Source: Alphaproteobacteria bacterium (GTDB lineage: Bacteria > Pseudomonadota > Alphaproteobacteria > UBA828). Taken from it: 64,000 bases of DNA. This document shows positions 16,848-25,346 of the stretch, piece after piece (the stretch's first letter is position 1; each line of letters begins with the position of its first letter). The stretch spans positions 1 through 64,000 of the forward strand of contig JAJEEP010000093.1 of NCBI GenBank assembly GCA_022820945.1, read 5' to 3'. The translations under genes were made by a program, and so were the position numbers. Below the pieces are notes generated by a model, which did no database searches, was not told where the DNA came from, and saw only the letters and a program-made list of their open reading frames with translations.

Positions 16848-18473
16848 TCACGCGGCGCTTAGCGAGAACCCCTCGTAGTCGCTGGCCGCAACGGCATCGC
16901 ACTTCTCCACGTAAGCCGCGAACCCGGCCGTGTAGGGCATCACCCGGCGCGGCTTGCCGTCGACATTGGCGCCGACGTACCAGGAGTTGCAGGCGGGGAA
17001 GAGCGTGCCGCCGGCCGCTTCCTCGTGATGGGCGATCCATGCGGCCTCCGCTGCGCGCGTCGCCTCGATGCGCGGGCGAGCGCTGGCACGCGCATGGGCG
17101 ATGCAGTCGGCGACCCACTCCGCGTGCTGCTCGATGGCGGGAACCATGCTGGCGAGCACCGAGGGACTGGTCGGCCCCGTGATCGTGAACAGGTTGGGGA
17201 ACCCCTCGACCGCCAGGCCAAGGTAGGTGCGCGGGCCGTCGGCCCACTTCGCCTGCAGCGTCCGCCCGCCTCTGCCGCGAATGTCGATGCGCAGCAACGG
17301 CCCGGTCATCGCGTCGAAGCCAATGGCGAAGACCATCGTATCCAGCTCGTAGTGGTCGCGGCGGGTGCGCAGGCCGGTGCGCGTGATCTCCTCGATGGGT
17401 GCATCGCTGATATCGACCAGCGTGACATCGGGCCGGTTGAAGGTCGCGAAATAGTCTGTATCGAGGCAGATGCGCTTGCAACCAACGACGGAGCGCGGGG
17501 TCAGCAGGGCCGCCACCTCGGGATCGAGGACCTGCGCGCGGATCTTGCTGCGGAGGAACTCGGCCGCGATTTCGTTCGCCTCGGGATTGACCAGCACATC
17601 CTTGAAGACGCCGTAGAAGCAGAGGCCGCCCGTCTGCCAGCGAGCCTCGAGCTCGCGCTCGCGCTCCTCTGCGCTCATCTCCGCGGCAGCGACGAGGTTC
17701 GCTGACCACCAGCAGCCGCTTGGCGTCTCCCGCGCCCGGCGGCGCATCTCCCCGTACCGCGCTCTGATTGCGGCGTATTCCGCATCGCCCAGCGGCGCAT
17801 TGCGGGCGGGGATGCTGTAGCTCGCCTGGCGCTGAAAGACGGTGAGGTGGCGCGCTTCGGCTGCGATTACCGGAATCGCCTGAACCGCCGATGAGCCGGT
17901 CCCGACGATGCCCACGCGCTTGCCGGCGAACGAGACCGCCTCATGGGGCCAGGCGCCGGTGTGGTACCACTCGCCCTGGAAGCGGTCCAAACCGTCGAAG
18001 GCCGGCCGGTTGGGGACGGAGAGGCACCCGGTCGCCATGATGCAATAGGTGGCGGAGAGGCGCGCGCCGTCGGCGGTGGCGATCCGCCAGCATCCTGCTG
18101 CCTCGTCAAAGGCCGCCTCGGTGACGGTCTTCCCGAACCGGATATCGCGGCGGAGATCGAACCGGTCCGCCACATGCTCCAGGTAGCGCAGGATCTCGGG
18201 TTGGGCGGCGAAGCGCTCGCTCCACCGCCACTCCTGCTGGAGGTCGTCGGAGAACTGGTAGGAATACTCGACGCTGTCGAGATCGCAGCGGGCGCCGGGA
18301 TAGCGGTTCCAGTACCAAGTGCCGCCCACGCCGCCGCCCTGCTCCAGGACGCGAGCCGAGAGTCCCATCGAGCGCAGCCGGTGGAGCATGTAGAGCCCGG
18401 CGAAGCCCGCGCCCACCACAATCGCATCGAAGTCCGGCGCAGGCGTGGCGCGCAACATGCTGGGCTCAGGCAT
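16848..18473 (-). CDS. Baeyer-Villiger monooxygenase, copy 2
   Basis: Paralogue of copy 1, 541 residues, with the same motifs: GAGFAG, the fingerprint RFQGEWYHTGAWP and GTGSSA. The two align end to end with no large gap. N-terminal FAD and NADPH regions are nearly identical, while the helical middle (after SIPARNAPL up to ARWQTGGL) and the entry helices differ most. This pattern fits recent tandem duplication with change at the substrate side. Its ATG overlaps the stop of the upstream ROK kinase by 8 bases, so translation is probably coupled to the sugar genes. Confidence 0.92.
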   Translation of the reverse strand: MPEPSMLRATPAPDFDAIVVGAGFAGLYMLHRLRSMGLSARVLEQGGGVGGTWYWNRYPGARCDLDSVEYSYQFSDDLQQEWRWSERFAAQPEILRYLEHVADRFDLRRDIRFGKTVTEAAFDEAAGCWRIATADGARLSATYCIMATGCLSVPNRPAFDGLDRFQGEWYHTGAWPHEAVSFAGKRVGIVGTGSSAVQAIPVIAAEARHLTVFQRQASYSIPARNAPLGDAEYAAIRARYGEMRRRARETPSGCWWSANLVAAAEMSAEERERELEARWQTGGLCFYGVFKDVLVNPEANEIAAEFLRSKIRAQVLDPEVAALLTPRSVVGCKRICLDTDYFATFNRPDVTLVDISDAPIEEITRTGLRTRRDHYELDTMVFAIGFDAMTGPLLRIDIRGRGGRTLQAKWADGPRTYLGLAVEGFPNLFTITGPTSPSVLASMVPAIEQHAEWVADCIAHARASARPRIEATRAAEAAWIAHHEEAAGGTLFPACNSWYVGANVDGKPRRVMPYTAGFAAYVEKCDAVAASDYEGFSLSAA

Positions 18474-19377
18474 CGTCGAGCATCAGCGCCGCCGCACCCA
18501 CCATGCCCGCATCGTTGCCGAGCGCAGCCTTGACCACGCGGATCGCGCCGGCGGGCGCGAGCACGGCGCGTGCGATGGCGCGCTCCGCAGCCTCGCGATA
18601 GAGCGCGAAGTGGCGCTCGCCCATGCCGCCGCCGATGAGGATTACCTCGGGCAGGAAGCTGTGGATGAGGCTCCAGACCGCCGTCTCCATCGCGTCCGCG
18701 CTGCGGCCGACGATGGCCTGCGCGGGTGCCGCGCCGGCCTCGGCGGCGGCGAAGACGGCTTCGGCATCAGCATAGCCGAATTCGGCGCCCGCGCGCGCGA
18801 GCGCCGGCCCGGCGGCGAGGGATTCGAGGCAGCCGCGGCCGCCGCAGTAACACTCCGGCCCGGTCGGGTCGACGATCAGGTGGCCGATCTCGGGATGCTC
18901 GTTCGCGGCGCCGCGCAGAATGACGCCGTCGATCAGCGCCGCCCCGCCGAGGCCGGTGCCGACGGTCAGCATCAGCGCGACACGCGCGCCTTGCGCCGCG
19001 CCGGCCAGCGCCTCGCCCAGCAATGCGGCGTCCGCGTCGTTGATGAGCCGCACCGGCGTGCCGAAGCGGTCGGCAAGCGGGGTCACGATGTCGTTCCCCT
19101 CCCAACCGGGGAGGGTGTAGAAATTTTCGATCCGCCCGCTCGCCTCGTCGAAGGGGCCGGGGCAACCGAGGCCGATGCCCGCAAGCGCCGCCGCCTCGAC
19201 ACAGGCCTCCGCCAGGGTCTCGTCGATGGCACGGGTGAGCCGGGCGATCCCGGCGTCGAAGCCCGCTTCGGCGTCGGTCGCGATGGTTCGCCGCGTATGC
19301 ACCGCGCCGGCCGCATCGACCGCGCCGACAGCGATCTTGGTGCCGCCGATATCGACGCCCAGCGCGAAGCGGCTCAT
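18466..19377 (-). CDS. ROK family sugar kinase (N-acetylglucosamine kinase-like)
   Basis: Kinase of 303 residues. It has the phosphate motif DIGGTKI at the N-terminus, a catalytic aspartate region in NDADAALLGE, the second phosphate loop TVGTGLGGAA, and the ROK zinc motif GHLIV...CYCGGRGCLES with three cysteines and a histidine. GlcNAc, ManNAc and glucose kinases share these features; GlcNAc is favoured because a NagB-like deaminase gene lies directly upstream. ATG at 19377 overlaps that gene's stop by 4 bases (ATGA). A longer open frame upstream is mirror sequence of the NagB-like gene. Confidence 0.85.
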   Translation of the reverse strand: MSRFALGVDIGGTKIAVGAVDAAGAVHTRRTIATDAEAGFDAGIARLTRAIDETLAEACVEAAALAGIGLGCPGPFDEASGRIENFYTLPGWEGNDIVTPLADRFGTPVRLINDADAALLGEALAGAAQGARVALMLTVGTGLGGAALIDGVILRGAANEHPEIGHLIVDPTGPECYCGGRGCLESLAAGPALARAGAEFGYADAEAVFAAAEAGAAPAQAIVGRSADAMETAVWSLIHSFLPEVILIGGGMGERHFALYREAAERAIARAVLAPAGAIRVVKAALGNDAGMVGAAALMLDDA

Positions 19378-20102
19378 GGTTCGGTGTCGTCGCGCGCGAT
19401 GTCGGCCGCAGCGTCCCGGTCGCAGAGGCAGACGGCGTCGCCGTGAAGCCACAGGAAGGACGCGGGCAGCGCCGGCGTGACGCGACGAGCCGCAAGCTGG
19501 GCGAGCGGTGCACGCTTGGCCGCGCCGGAGACCATGAGCAGGATGCGGCGCGCGCGCAGGATATCGCCCAAACCGAGGGTCAGGCCTTGGCGGACCGGGA
19601 CGGCGGCCTCGGCCAGCATCGGGTGGCCGCGCGATCGCTCGGCAAGGGTGGCGATATGGCAGAAAGGATCGAAGCTCTCCGCCGGCTCGTTCAGCGCCAG
19701 GTGCCCGTTCAGCCCGAGCCCGAGGATGCAGAGGTCGATGCGCCCGGCTGCCTCCAGCGCCTCTGCCACCCGTCGGCACTCTGCGGCGGCATCCGGCGCG
19801 TCGCCGCGGAAGTCGATGCATCGCTCCGGCGGCACGGCGAGGGGTCCAAGCATCGTGCGCTGCAGATAGGCGGCGCAGCTCGCCGGATCGTCGGGGCCGA
19901 CGCCCGCCCACTCATCGAGCTGGACGTAGCGTGCATTCTCGAGCCGCGCGGGCGCGCCGGTCAGCAGCGCATACATGCCGGTCGGCGTTCCCCCACTGGC
20001 GAGGCAGATCAACAGGTCGGGCTTGGCGCGGGCCGCCTCCCAGATGATTTCCGCCGCCGCCCGATCCAGCGTGCCACGGTCGGGCAGGATGGTGAACCGC
20101 AC
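19374..20102 (-). CDS. Glucosamine-6-phosphate deaminase-like protein (NagB family)
   Basis: Protein of 242 residues. It shows the NagB/6-phosphogluconolactonase fold motifs LASGGTPTGMY (phosphate loop), LDEWAGV (catalytic Asp of the LDEY motif) and GLGLNGHLALNEPAESF, whose His and Glu match the deaminase rather than the lactonase. It should convert an amino-sugar 6-phosphate to a ketose phosphate and ammonia. The start is GTG at 20102, four bases after the Gfo/Idh stop. GGAGG directly abuts this codon with no spacer, so reinitiation after the upstream stop is likely. Galactosamine-6-phosphate is an equally possible substrate. Confidence 0.8.
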   Translation of the reverse strand: MRFTILPDRGTLDRAAAEIIWEAARAKPDLLICLASGGTPTGMYALLTGAPARLENARYVQLDEWAGVGPDDPASCAAYLQRTMLGPLAVPPERCIDFRGDAPDAAAECRRVAEALEAAGRIDLCILGLGLNGHLALNEPAESFDPFCHIATLAERSRGHPMLAEAAVPVRQGLTLGLGDILRARRILLMVSGAAKRAPLAQLAARRVTPALPASFLWLHGDAVCLCDRDAAADIARDDTEP

Positions 20103-20106
20103 CTCC

Positions 20107-21195
20107 TCAGCCCGCGCCGCCCTGCCAGAGGTCCCAGGGCTTGGCTGCGTCGCTCCTGAACGGCAGCGCGACCTTGGCGCCGGTGCGGGCGGACTCGTAG
20201 GCCGCGAACAGCACCTCCTGCACGGCGCGCGCATCCTCCCCGGTCACCAGCGGTGCCGTGCCGTTCTGCACGCAATCCACGAAGTGATCGAACTCGGCCC
20301 AGAAGCCGTAGTTCCACTCCTCCTCGTAGATGGTGAAGCTCCACCCCGAGGTCTCGCCGCCCTTCTCCACGGCGTAGTCGTAGCCGCTGCGGCTGTAGGT
20401 CTCGATGGAGTTGCCGTGGAGCAGGTCGGCGTAGGCCACGCCTTCGGAGCCGTGCACCTCGGCCCGGTCGTCCATGCCGCCGGGCTTGGTCCAGCTGGTC
20501 TCGTTGAGGAAGAGGCAGCCGCCTTCGAACTCGAGGATCAGCAGCGCGTTGTCCTCGCCCCTGGTCTTGTCGCCGTGCACTTGGGTCGAAAGCTGGGCGT
20601 AGACCGAGACGATCGGCGCCCGGTCGAGCATCCAGCGGGCGAAGGCGATGCCGTGGCAGCCCATGTCCGCGACCACGCCGCCGCCGGCGCGATCCACGTC
20701 CCAAAAGTGCGGCGCGTGGGGGCCGTCGTGCTTCTCGGACTGCTTGACGAGGGTGGGGCGGCCGAGCGCACCGGCGTCGAGCAGGGACTTCATGCGCACG
20801 TACTTGGGCGCGAAGCACACCTCCTCGGCGTACATGAAGAGCACGCCGGCGTCCTTGCAGGCGGCGACCATGCTGTCGGCCTCGGCCATGCTCAGGCACA
20901 TCGGCTTTTCCAGCACGACATGCTTGCCTGCGGCGGCGCAGTCCAGCACCAGTGCGCAGTGGGTGTCGTTGGGCGTGCCGATGGCCACCATGTCGATGTC
21001 GTCGCGCTCCAGCAGCGGGCGGTGGTCGGTCCAGTGGTGGGGCAGGCCGTAGGTCCGGGCGAAGGCCTCGGCGTTGCCGGGCGTCGGCGACGCCACGCCG
21101 ACGAGTTTCGCATTGGGGTTGCGCACCAGCGCGCGGGCATGGATCCCGCTCACGAACTGCGAACCCAGGAACCCGACACCGACCGGTTTCGTCAT
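20107..21195 (-). CDS. Gfo/Idh/MocA family oxidoreductase
   Basis: NAD(P)-dependent sugar or inositol-type dehydrogenase of 362 residues. The N-terminal Rossmann domain starts VGVGFLGSQFVSGIH, a variant of GxGxxG, and carries the family motif EKPM at about residue 95. The C-terminal domain has GCHGIAFARWML, in which the histidine is the usual catalytic residue. It heads the string with the NagB-like, ROK kinase and BVMO genes, so an amino-sugar or related polyol substrate is likely but not proven. ATG at 21195. Confidence 0.88.
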   Translation of the reverse strand: MTKPVGVGFLGSQFVSGIHARALVRNPNAKLVGVASPTPGNAEAFARTYGLPHHWTDHRPLLERDDIDMVAIGTPNDTHCALVLDCAAAGKHVVLEKPMCLSMAEADSMVAACKDAGVLFMYAEEVCFAPKYVRMKSLLDAGALGRPTLVKQSEKHDGPHAPHFWDVDRAGGGVVADMGCHGIAFARWMLDRAPIVSVYAQLSTQVHGDKTRGEDNALLILEFEGGCLFLNETSWTKPGGMDDRAEVHGSEGVAYADLLHGNSIETYSRSGYDYAVEKGGETSGWSFTIYEEEWNYGFWAEFDHFVDCVQNGTAPLVTGEDARAVQEVLFAAYESARTGAKVALPFRSDAAKPWDLWQGGAG

Positions 21196-21408
21196 CGACG
21201 GCCTCGCTCTTGCTGGAAGTCGCGCGGGGCGTCATGCCCCCGTTGGCGTTCTTACTACAGGCGCCGGACGCACATCCGCAACCGGCAGACGACGGGCCTT
21301 GGGACTTGAGTAGCAAGGCACTGTAGCCCCACTGCTTGCATTATGCTTGACGTAACGCGTATCGGTTGCCTACGTTCGAGACGGTGGCCACGCACGTTCA
21401 GAAGCACG

Positions 21409-21690
21409 TTGATTATCGACTTTGCGAACAGGAGAACTGAGGACTTCTATCGTGGCCGCAGGGTTGCAGCCTTTTCTGGATTCGCGCGCACTGCGTCGCG
21501 CAAGCTGGACCAGCTCGACGCGGCCACGGGTCTTCGAGACCTGATGCGCCCCGGCAATCGGCTGGAAGCGCTGAAGGGCCGCCGCAAGGGGCAGTGGAGC
21601 ATCAGGATCAACGACCAGTGGCGCATTTGTTTCGAATGGCCGGAGGGAAGCCCTGGCCCGGCCAGGGTTGAAATCGTCGACTATCATTGA
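21409..21690 (+). CDS. higB: HigB-type toxin (RelE superfamily)
   Basis: Small protein of 93 residues of the HigB/RelE mRNA-interferase family. It reads IIDFANRRTEDFY at the start, then LEALKGRRKGQWSIRINDQWRICF with the conserved basic and aromatic residues, and ends VEIVDYH, the usual tail. The start that gives normal length is TTG at 21409, with AGAAG just upstream; an ATG at 21343 would add 22 residues outside the family. The partner antitoxin follows after 14 bases. Toxin-first order is typical of hig modules. Confidence 0.88.
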   Translation: MIIDFANRRTEDFYRGRRVAAFSGFARTASRKLDQLDAATGLRDLMRPGNRLEALKGRRKGQWSIRINDQWRICFEWPEGSPGPARVEIVDYH

Positions 21691-21704
21691 GAAGGACGCA
21701 CGAC

Positions 21705-22013
21705 ATGTCGCGCGAAGCAATCCATCCAGGTGAGACGCTGCGCGAGGATCTCGACGCCCTCGGAATGAGCGCCGCGGAACTCGCGCGGCGGATCGACGTT
21801 CCGGTGAACCGCATCACCGAAATTCTCAATGGCCGCCGCTCTGTCACCGGCGATACGGCACTGCGGCTGGGGCATTTCTTCGGGACGTCAGGGGAATTCT
21901 GGCTCAACCTTCAAAAGCTCTACGAGCTGAGGCGCGCCGAGCAGAAGAATGGCGCAGAAATAGCCCGTCTGCCCTCGTTGCATGACAGCGACCGGATGCG
22001 GGCTTCGGGCTGA
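21705..22013 (+). CDS. higA: HigA-type antitoxin (XRE family)
   Basis: Antitoxin of 102 residues. It has IHPGETLREDLDALGMSAAELARRIDVP, the HigA form of the Cro/CI helix-turn-helix, then ILNGRRSVTGDTALRLGHFFGTS. It should bind HigB and repress its own promoter. ATG at 21705 has GAAGGA at 21691-21696. An ATG at 21687 overlaps the toxin stop but lacks a ribosome binding site. It converges on the DUF1244 gene, 31 bases apart. Confidence 0.9.
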   Translation: MSREAIHPGETLREDLDALGMSAAELARRIDVPVNRITEILNGRRSVTGDTALRLGHFFGTSGEFWLNLQKLYELRRAEQKNGAEIARLPSLHDSDRMRASG

Positions 22014-22044
22014 CCCGGCGCCCGAGGGATAAAGACCAGACCAA

Positions 22045-22347
22045 TCAGAAGCCGTGCTTTGCGGCCTCCTCGGCGTACTTGCGCTTCTGCTCGGGCGTTG
22101 CCTCGGTCTGGAAGTGCTCCTTCCACTCCGCGTAGGTCATGCCGTAGACCAGCTGGCGCGCCTCCTCCAGGTCCATGTCGAGCCCCTTCTCCTCGGCGGC
22201 GGCGCGATACCACTTGGAGAGGCAGTTGCGGCAGAAGCCGGCGAGGTTCATCAGCTCGATGTTCTGCACGTCCGTGCGCTTGCGCAGATGCGCGACGAGG
22301 GTGCGGAAGGCGGCAGCCTCCAGCTCGATCCGGGTCTTATCGTCCAT
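22045..22347 (-). CDS. DUF1244 domain protein
   Basis: Small helical protein of 100 residues matching DUF1244, common in alpha- and gammaproteobacteria. Its recognisable parts are FRTLVAHLRKRTDVQNIELMN, GFCRNCLSKWY with a CxxC pair, and YGMTYAEWKEHFQ. No function is established. ATG at 22347 overlaps the stop of the upstream ubiK gene by 11 bases, so the two are translated together. Confidence 0.88.
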   Translation of the reverse strand: MDDKTRIELEAAAFRTLVAHLRKRTDVQNIELMNLAGFCRNCLSKWYRAAAEEKGLDMDLEEARQLVYGMTYAEWKEHFQTEATPEQKRKYAEEAAKHGF

Positions 22348-22633
22348 CGTCTGCCTCCCCGGCCCCGGCCTGTGGCTCGCTTTCGGCTGCTGCCAGCCTC
22401 GCCTCCAGTTGTGCGACGCGCTCGGCCAGCGCTTCCGCTTCGCTTCTTGCGCGCGCTGCCGTCTCCTTGACCGCGTCGAACTCGTCCCGCGGCACCAGGT
22501 CCATCTGAGCCAGAATGCCTTCGAGGCGGCGCTTGACCATGGCGTCGAGCTCGCCCTTGAGGCCGCTCGCGGCTCCCATGGCTCCGGTGGCGACGCGGGC
22601 CACGTCGTCGAGAATGTGGCTGTCGGTCTGCAT
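22337..22633 (-). CDS. ubiK: UbiK-like accessory factor (BMFP domain)
   Basis: Protein of 98 residues with a short N-terminal amphipathic part (ILDDVARVATGAMGAASGL) and a C-terminal coiled coil (VKETAARARSEAEALAERVAQL). LVPRDEFDAVKE is the typical BMFP block. UbiK assists ubiquinone assembly by binding UbiJ; no other ubi gene is in the window. The last dozen residues are acidic and low complexity. It is the first gene of a two-gene unit with DUF1244. Confidence 0.85.
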   Translation of the reverse strand: MQTDSHILDDVARVATGAMGAASGLKGELDAMVKRRLEGILAQMDLVPRDEFDAVKETAARARSEAEALAERVAQLEARLAAAESEPQAGAGEADDGR

Positions 22634-22790
22634 CGGCGGTCTCCCTCGGCGCAGCGCCAGTATGCCATGGCGGCGGGCGCTGCCTGTAGCGTGAGATGAG
22701 ACGAGCCTGAGCGCTTTTCAAGCAGGATCAAACCAGACACCATCGGCCCATGGCAGAACCCGTGAGACGACAGAGGGGAGCGCGCCCGTC

Positions 22791-23414
22791 ATGACGGCGG
22801 TCGCGGGCGTGCTGCTTGCGGGCGGGCTCGCGCGACGCATGGGAGGCGGCGACAAGTGCTTGCGCCCGCTCGCCGGCGAGACCCTGCTGGCGCGGGTGAT
22901 CGCGCGCGCAGCGCCGCAGGTCGGCCCGCTGATCCTGAATGCCAACGGCGACCCCGCGCGTTTCGCGCCTTTCGGCCTGCCGGTGGTGGCCGATGTGGTG
23001 GAGGGCCACGCCGGGCCGCTCGCCGGCATCCTGACCGCGCTGGACTGGGCGGCGGAACACGCGCCCCACCACCCGCTGGTGGCGAGCTTCGCCACCGATG
23101 CGCCGTTCCTGCCGCGCGATCTGGTCGCGACCATGATGGAGGCCCGCGACCTTGCGGGCGCCGATCTAGCCTGTGCCGCCTCAGGCGGCCGGGCGCATCC
23201 GGTGTTCGGACTCTGGCCGGTGGAGCTCCGCGCCGACCTGCGAGACGCCCTCGTCGAGCAGGGCGAGCGCAAGATCGACCGCTGGACCGCGAGCCACAGG
23301 CTGGTGGAGGTCGCCTTCCCCTGCGATCCCGTGGACCCGTTCTTCAACGCCAACCGCGAGGACGACCTGGCGGAGGCAGAGCGCCTGATCGCGGAGCGGG
23401 GCTCGGCGCTCTAG
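22791..23414 (+). CDS. mobA: Molybdenum cofactor guanylyltransferase
   Basis: Nucleotidyltransferase of 207 residues that attaches GMP to molybdopterin. It begins [19 protein letters not shown], the GTP-binding signature, continues with [14 protein letters not shown] and ATDAPFLP (metal-binding aspartate), and ends in NPD-like FFNANREDD. It implies molybdoenzymes of the DMSO-reductase type in this organism, although none is in the window. It stands alone, divergent from ubiK. Confidence 0.93.
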   Translation: MTAVAGVLLAGGLARRMGGGDKCLRPLAGETLLARVIARAAPQVGPLILNANGDPARFAPFGLPVVADVVEGHAGPLAGILTALDWAAEHAPHHPLVASFATDAPFLPRDLVATMMEARDLAGADLACAASGGRAHPVFGLWPVELRADLRDALVEQGERKIDRWTASHRLVEVAFPCDPVDPFFNANREDDLAEAERLIAERGSAL

Positions 23415-23455
23415 CGTCTCTATCGCTCACGGCAGCCGGCCGTTCCGCGATTCCG

Positions 23456-23471
23456 CGCGCCTACCGGCGCG
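23456..23471 (+). terminator. Possible intrinsic terminator after mobA
   Basis: CGCGCC-TACC-GGCGCG forms a perfect 6-bp stem with a 4-base loop, 42 bases after the mobA stop. It is followed, after ACGCG, by TTTATT. The T-run is short and displaced, so the call is weak. It lies just before the stop of the converging acyl-CoA dehydrogenase. Confidence 0.3.
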
Positions 23472-23477
23472 ACGCGT

Positions 23478-24740
23478 TTATTCCTCCGCGTGGGCGTAGG
23501 TAAGGTCGTGCGGCGGCCGGTCGCCGAGGGCCGGTTCGGTGCCCGCCGGCTGGTAGGGCGCGCCCAGCGTGCCGATATCGAGGGGGACCGGCTGCTTGAG
23601 CAGGCTGCGCGCGATGACCAGCCGCTGGATCGAGGGCGTGCCCTCCTCCAGCATGTTGATGCGGCATTCGCGGTAGAGCCGCTCCAGCGGATAGGGGTAA
23701 TCGGTGAAGTAGGCGCGCCCGCCGACCACGTCCATCGCCTTGTCGGTCACCCGCATCACGGTCTCGAGCCCGAAGAGCTTGGCGATGGAGGCCTCTACCG
23801 CGCACGGTTGCTCGCGGTCGATCTTGGCGGCCACGTCCTCCAGGATGAGGCGGAGCGCATAGACGTCGCGGGCCATGTCGGCGAGCTCGGACTGCACCGA
23901 GGGGCGCGCGGCGATGGGCCGGCCGAACGTGATGCGCTCGCCGGCGAAGTGGAGGGCAATCTCCAGCGCGCGCTCGGCGGTGCCCAGCGAGCTTGCGGCG
24001 ACGAAGACGCGGCTCGGCTCCAGCTCGCCGAGGAAGACGTCGAGGCCGTCGCCCTCGGTGCCGACTATGCTGTCCACCGGCACCGGCGTGTCCTTGAAGC
24101 GCAGGATGCCGTGGGGCGGGCCGTTGTTGCCCATCATGTCGGGCATCGGCTCGATGGTGAAACCGGGCGCGTCGGTGGGCACCACCAGCGCCGTGAGCCC
24201 GCGCCGGTCGCCGCGGGCGCCGGTGCGGCAGCAGATCAGGTGGCCTGTCGCGAAGTCGGCGTTGGTGATGTAGTGCTTCGCGCCGTTGACGATCCAGTGG
24301 TCGCCCTCGCGTCTCGCATACGTGCCGACGTCCATGCCGCTGCCGGAATTGGGCTCGGTGATGGCGAAGGTGAGCGACTGCTCGCCGGTCGCGAGCGCCG
24401 GCAGCAGCGCCTGCTTCTGCGCCTCGGTGCCGTAGGCGACGATGGCGCGCGCGCTCGTGTTGTGGACGTGCAGTAGCACGCGGACGACGCCCGAGACCTT
24501 CGAGAACTCGGCAAGCAGCGGCAGGTACTGGGAGCAGCTAAGCGCGATGCCGCCGTATTCCTCCGGGATCACCGCGCCGAAGAGGCCGTGATCGCGGAAC
24601 TGCGGAAAGAGCGCGTCCTGCGGGAACTGGCCCGTGCGCTCCATCTCGCTCGCCCGCGGCTCGACCTCCCGCCAGAGGAAGTCGAAGACCCGCTTGCGGT
24701 AGGCCTCGTAGTCGCTCGCCGTCTCAAGTCCGTTCACCAT
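23478..24740 (-). CDS. Acyl-CoA dehydrogenase
   Basis: Acyl-CoA dehydrogenase of 420 residues. It shows [16 protein letters not shown] at the flavin loop, [22 protein letters not shown] and [13 protein letters not shown]. The catalytic glutamate is in [13 protein letters not shown]. It is not close to the copy at 2.2 kb by eye, so it probably serves another acyl chain. A C-terminal tail of about 40 residues after the last helix is proline-rich and unusual. ATG at 24740. It is a single gene, divergent from msrA. Confidence 0.9.
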   Translation of the reverse strand: MVNGLETASDYEAYRKRVFDFLWREVEPRASEMERTGQFPQDALFPQFRDHGLFGAVIPEEYGGIALSCSQYLPLLAEFSKVSGVVRVLLHVHNTSARAIVAYGTEAQKQALLPALATGEQSLTFAITEPNSGSGMDVGTYARREGDHWIVNGAKHYITNADFATGHLICCRTGARGDRRGLTALVVPTDAPGFTIEPMPDMMGNNGPPHGILRFKDTPVPVDSIVGTEGDGLDVFLGELEPSRVFVAASSLGTAERALEIALHFAGERITFGRPIAARPSVQSELADMARDVYALRLILEDVAAKIDREQPCAVEASIAKLFGLETVMRVTDKAMDVVGGRAYFTDYPYPLERLYRECRINMLEEGTPSIQRLVIARSLLKQPVPLDIGTLGAPYQPAGTEPALGDRPPHDLTYAHAEE

Positions 24741-24812
24741 GCCGTGACTCCTGCCGCTTTTGTTTGCCGCATCTCCACGAGGTGCTATCTAACACACAAG
24801 GAAGAGACGGGT

Positions 24813-24827
24813 ATGAGGGCGAGATGA
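24813..24827 (+). other. Four-codon mini-cistron overlapping the msrA start
   Basis: AAGGAAGAG (24798-24806) lies 6 bases before an ATG at 24813 that encodes only Met-Arg-Ala-Arg. Its TGA overlaps the msrA start as ATGA (24824-24827). This could be a translational coupling leader, or simply chance with the GAGG at 24815 serving msrA directly. Confidence 0.3.
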
Positions 24828-25297
24828 CTGAAACGGCGATTTTCGGAGCGGGCTGCTTCTGGGGCGTCGAGGCCGCGTTTCGCCGGGTCGATGGCGTCGT
24901 CGAGACTGCGGTCGGATACGCGGGCGGCCACACGGCCGAGCCAGGCTACTACGACGTGTGCAGTGGCCAGACCGGCCATGCGGAGGTGGTGCAGGTGGTC
25001 TTCGATCCCGCGCGGGTGAGCTACGAGGAGCTGCTGGAGCTCTTCTGGCAGGTCCACGACCCGACCCAGGTGAACCGCCAGGGGCCCGACATCGGCACCC
25101 AGTATCGCACGGTCATATTTTATGGCTCGGAAGCACAGAAAGAGGCCGCAAAAGCGAGCAAGTCGAAACTCGTGGCGGCGGGGCATCCCATCGCGACCCT
25201 GATCGAGCCGTCGGCCGAATTCTGGATGGCCGAGGATTACCACCAGCAGTATTTCGAGAAGAACCGGCGCATCCGCTCCGGCCTCTTCCGCGTTTGA
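24824..25297 (+). CDS. msrA: Peptide methionine-S-sulfoxide reductase
   Basis: MsrA of 157 residues that repairs methionine-S-sulfoxide in proteins. The catalytic cysteine is in GAGCFWGVE (Cys11). The family blocks [37 protein letters not shown] and AEDYHQQYF are intact. A second cysteine in YYDVCSGQ could act in resolution. A candidate promoter, TTGCCG-N16-TATCTA, lies at 24764-24791. It has an unusual four-codon cistron ahead of it. It is followed by pmbA 49 bases later. Confidence 0.95.
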   Translation: MTETAIFGAGCFWGVEAAFRRVDGVVETAVGYAGGHTAEPGYYDVCSGQTGHAEVVQVVFDPARVSYEELLELFWQVHDPTQVNRQGPDIGTQYRTVIFYGSEAQKEAAKASKSKLVAAGHPIATLIEPSAEFWMAEDYHQQYFEKNRRIRSGLFRV

Positions 25298-25346
25298 CCG
25301 GCATCGCCGCCTCTCCAAGAGTGCCTGCGGCCGTACCCTTGCGCTG

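Noticed and set aside
21300-21408. ATG at 21343 as the higB start
   Set aside because: It adds 22 residues outside the HigB family; TTG at 21409 gives the normal length and start.
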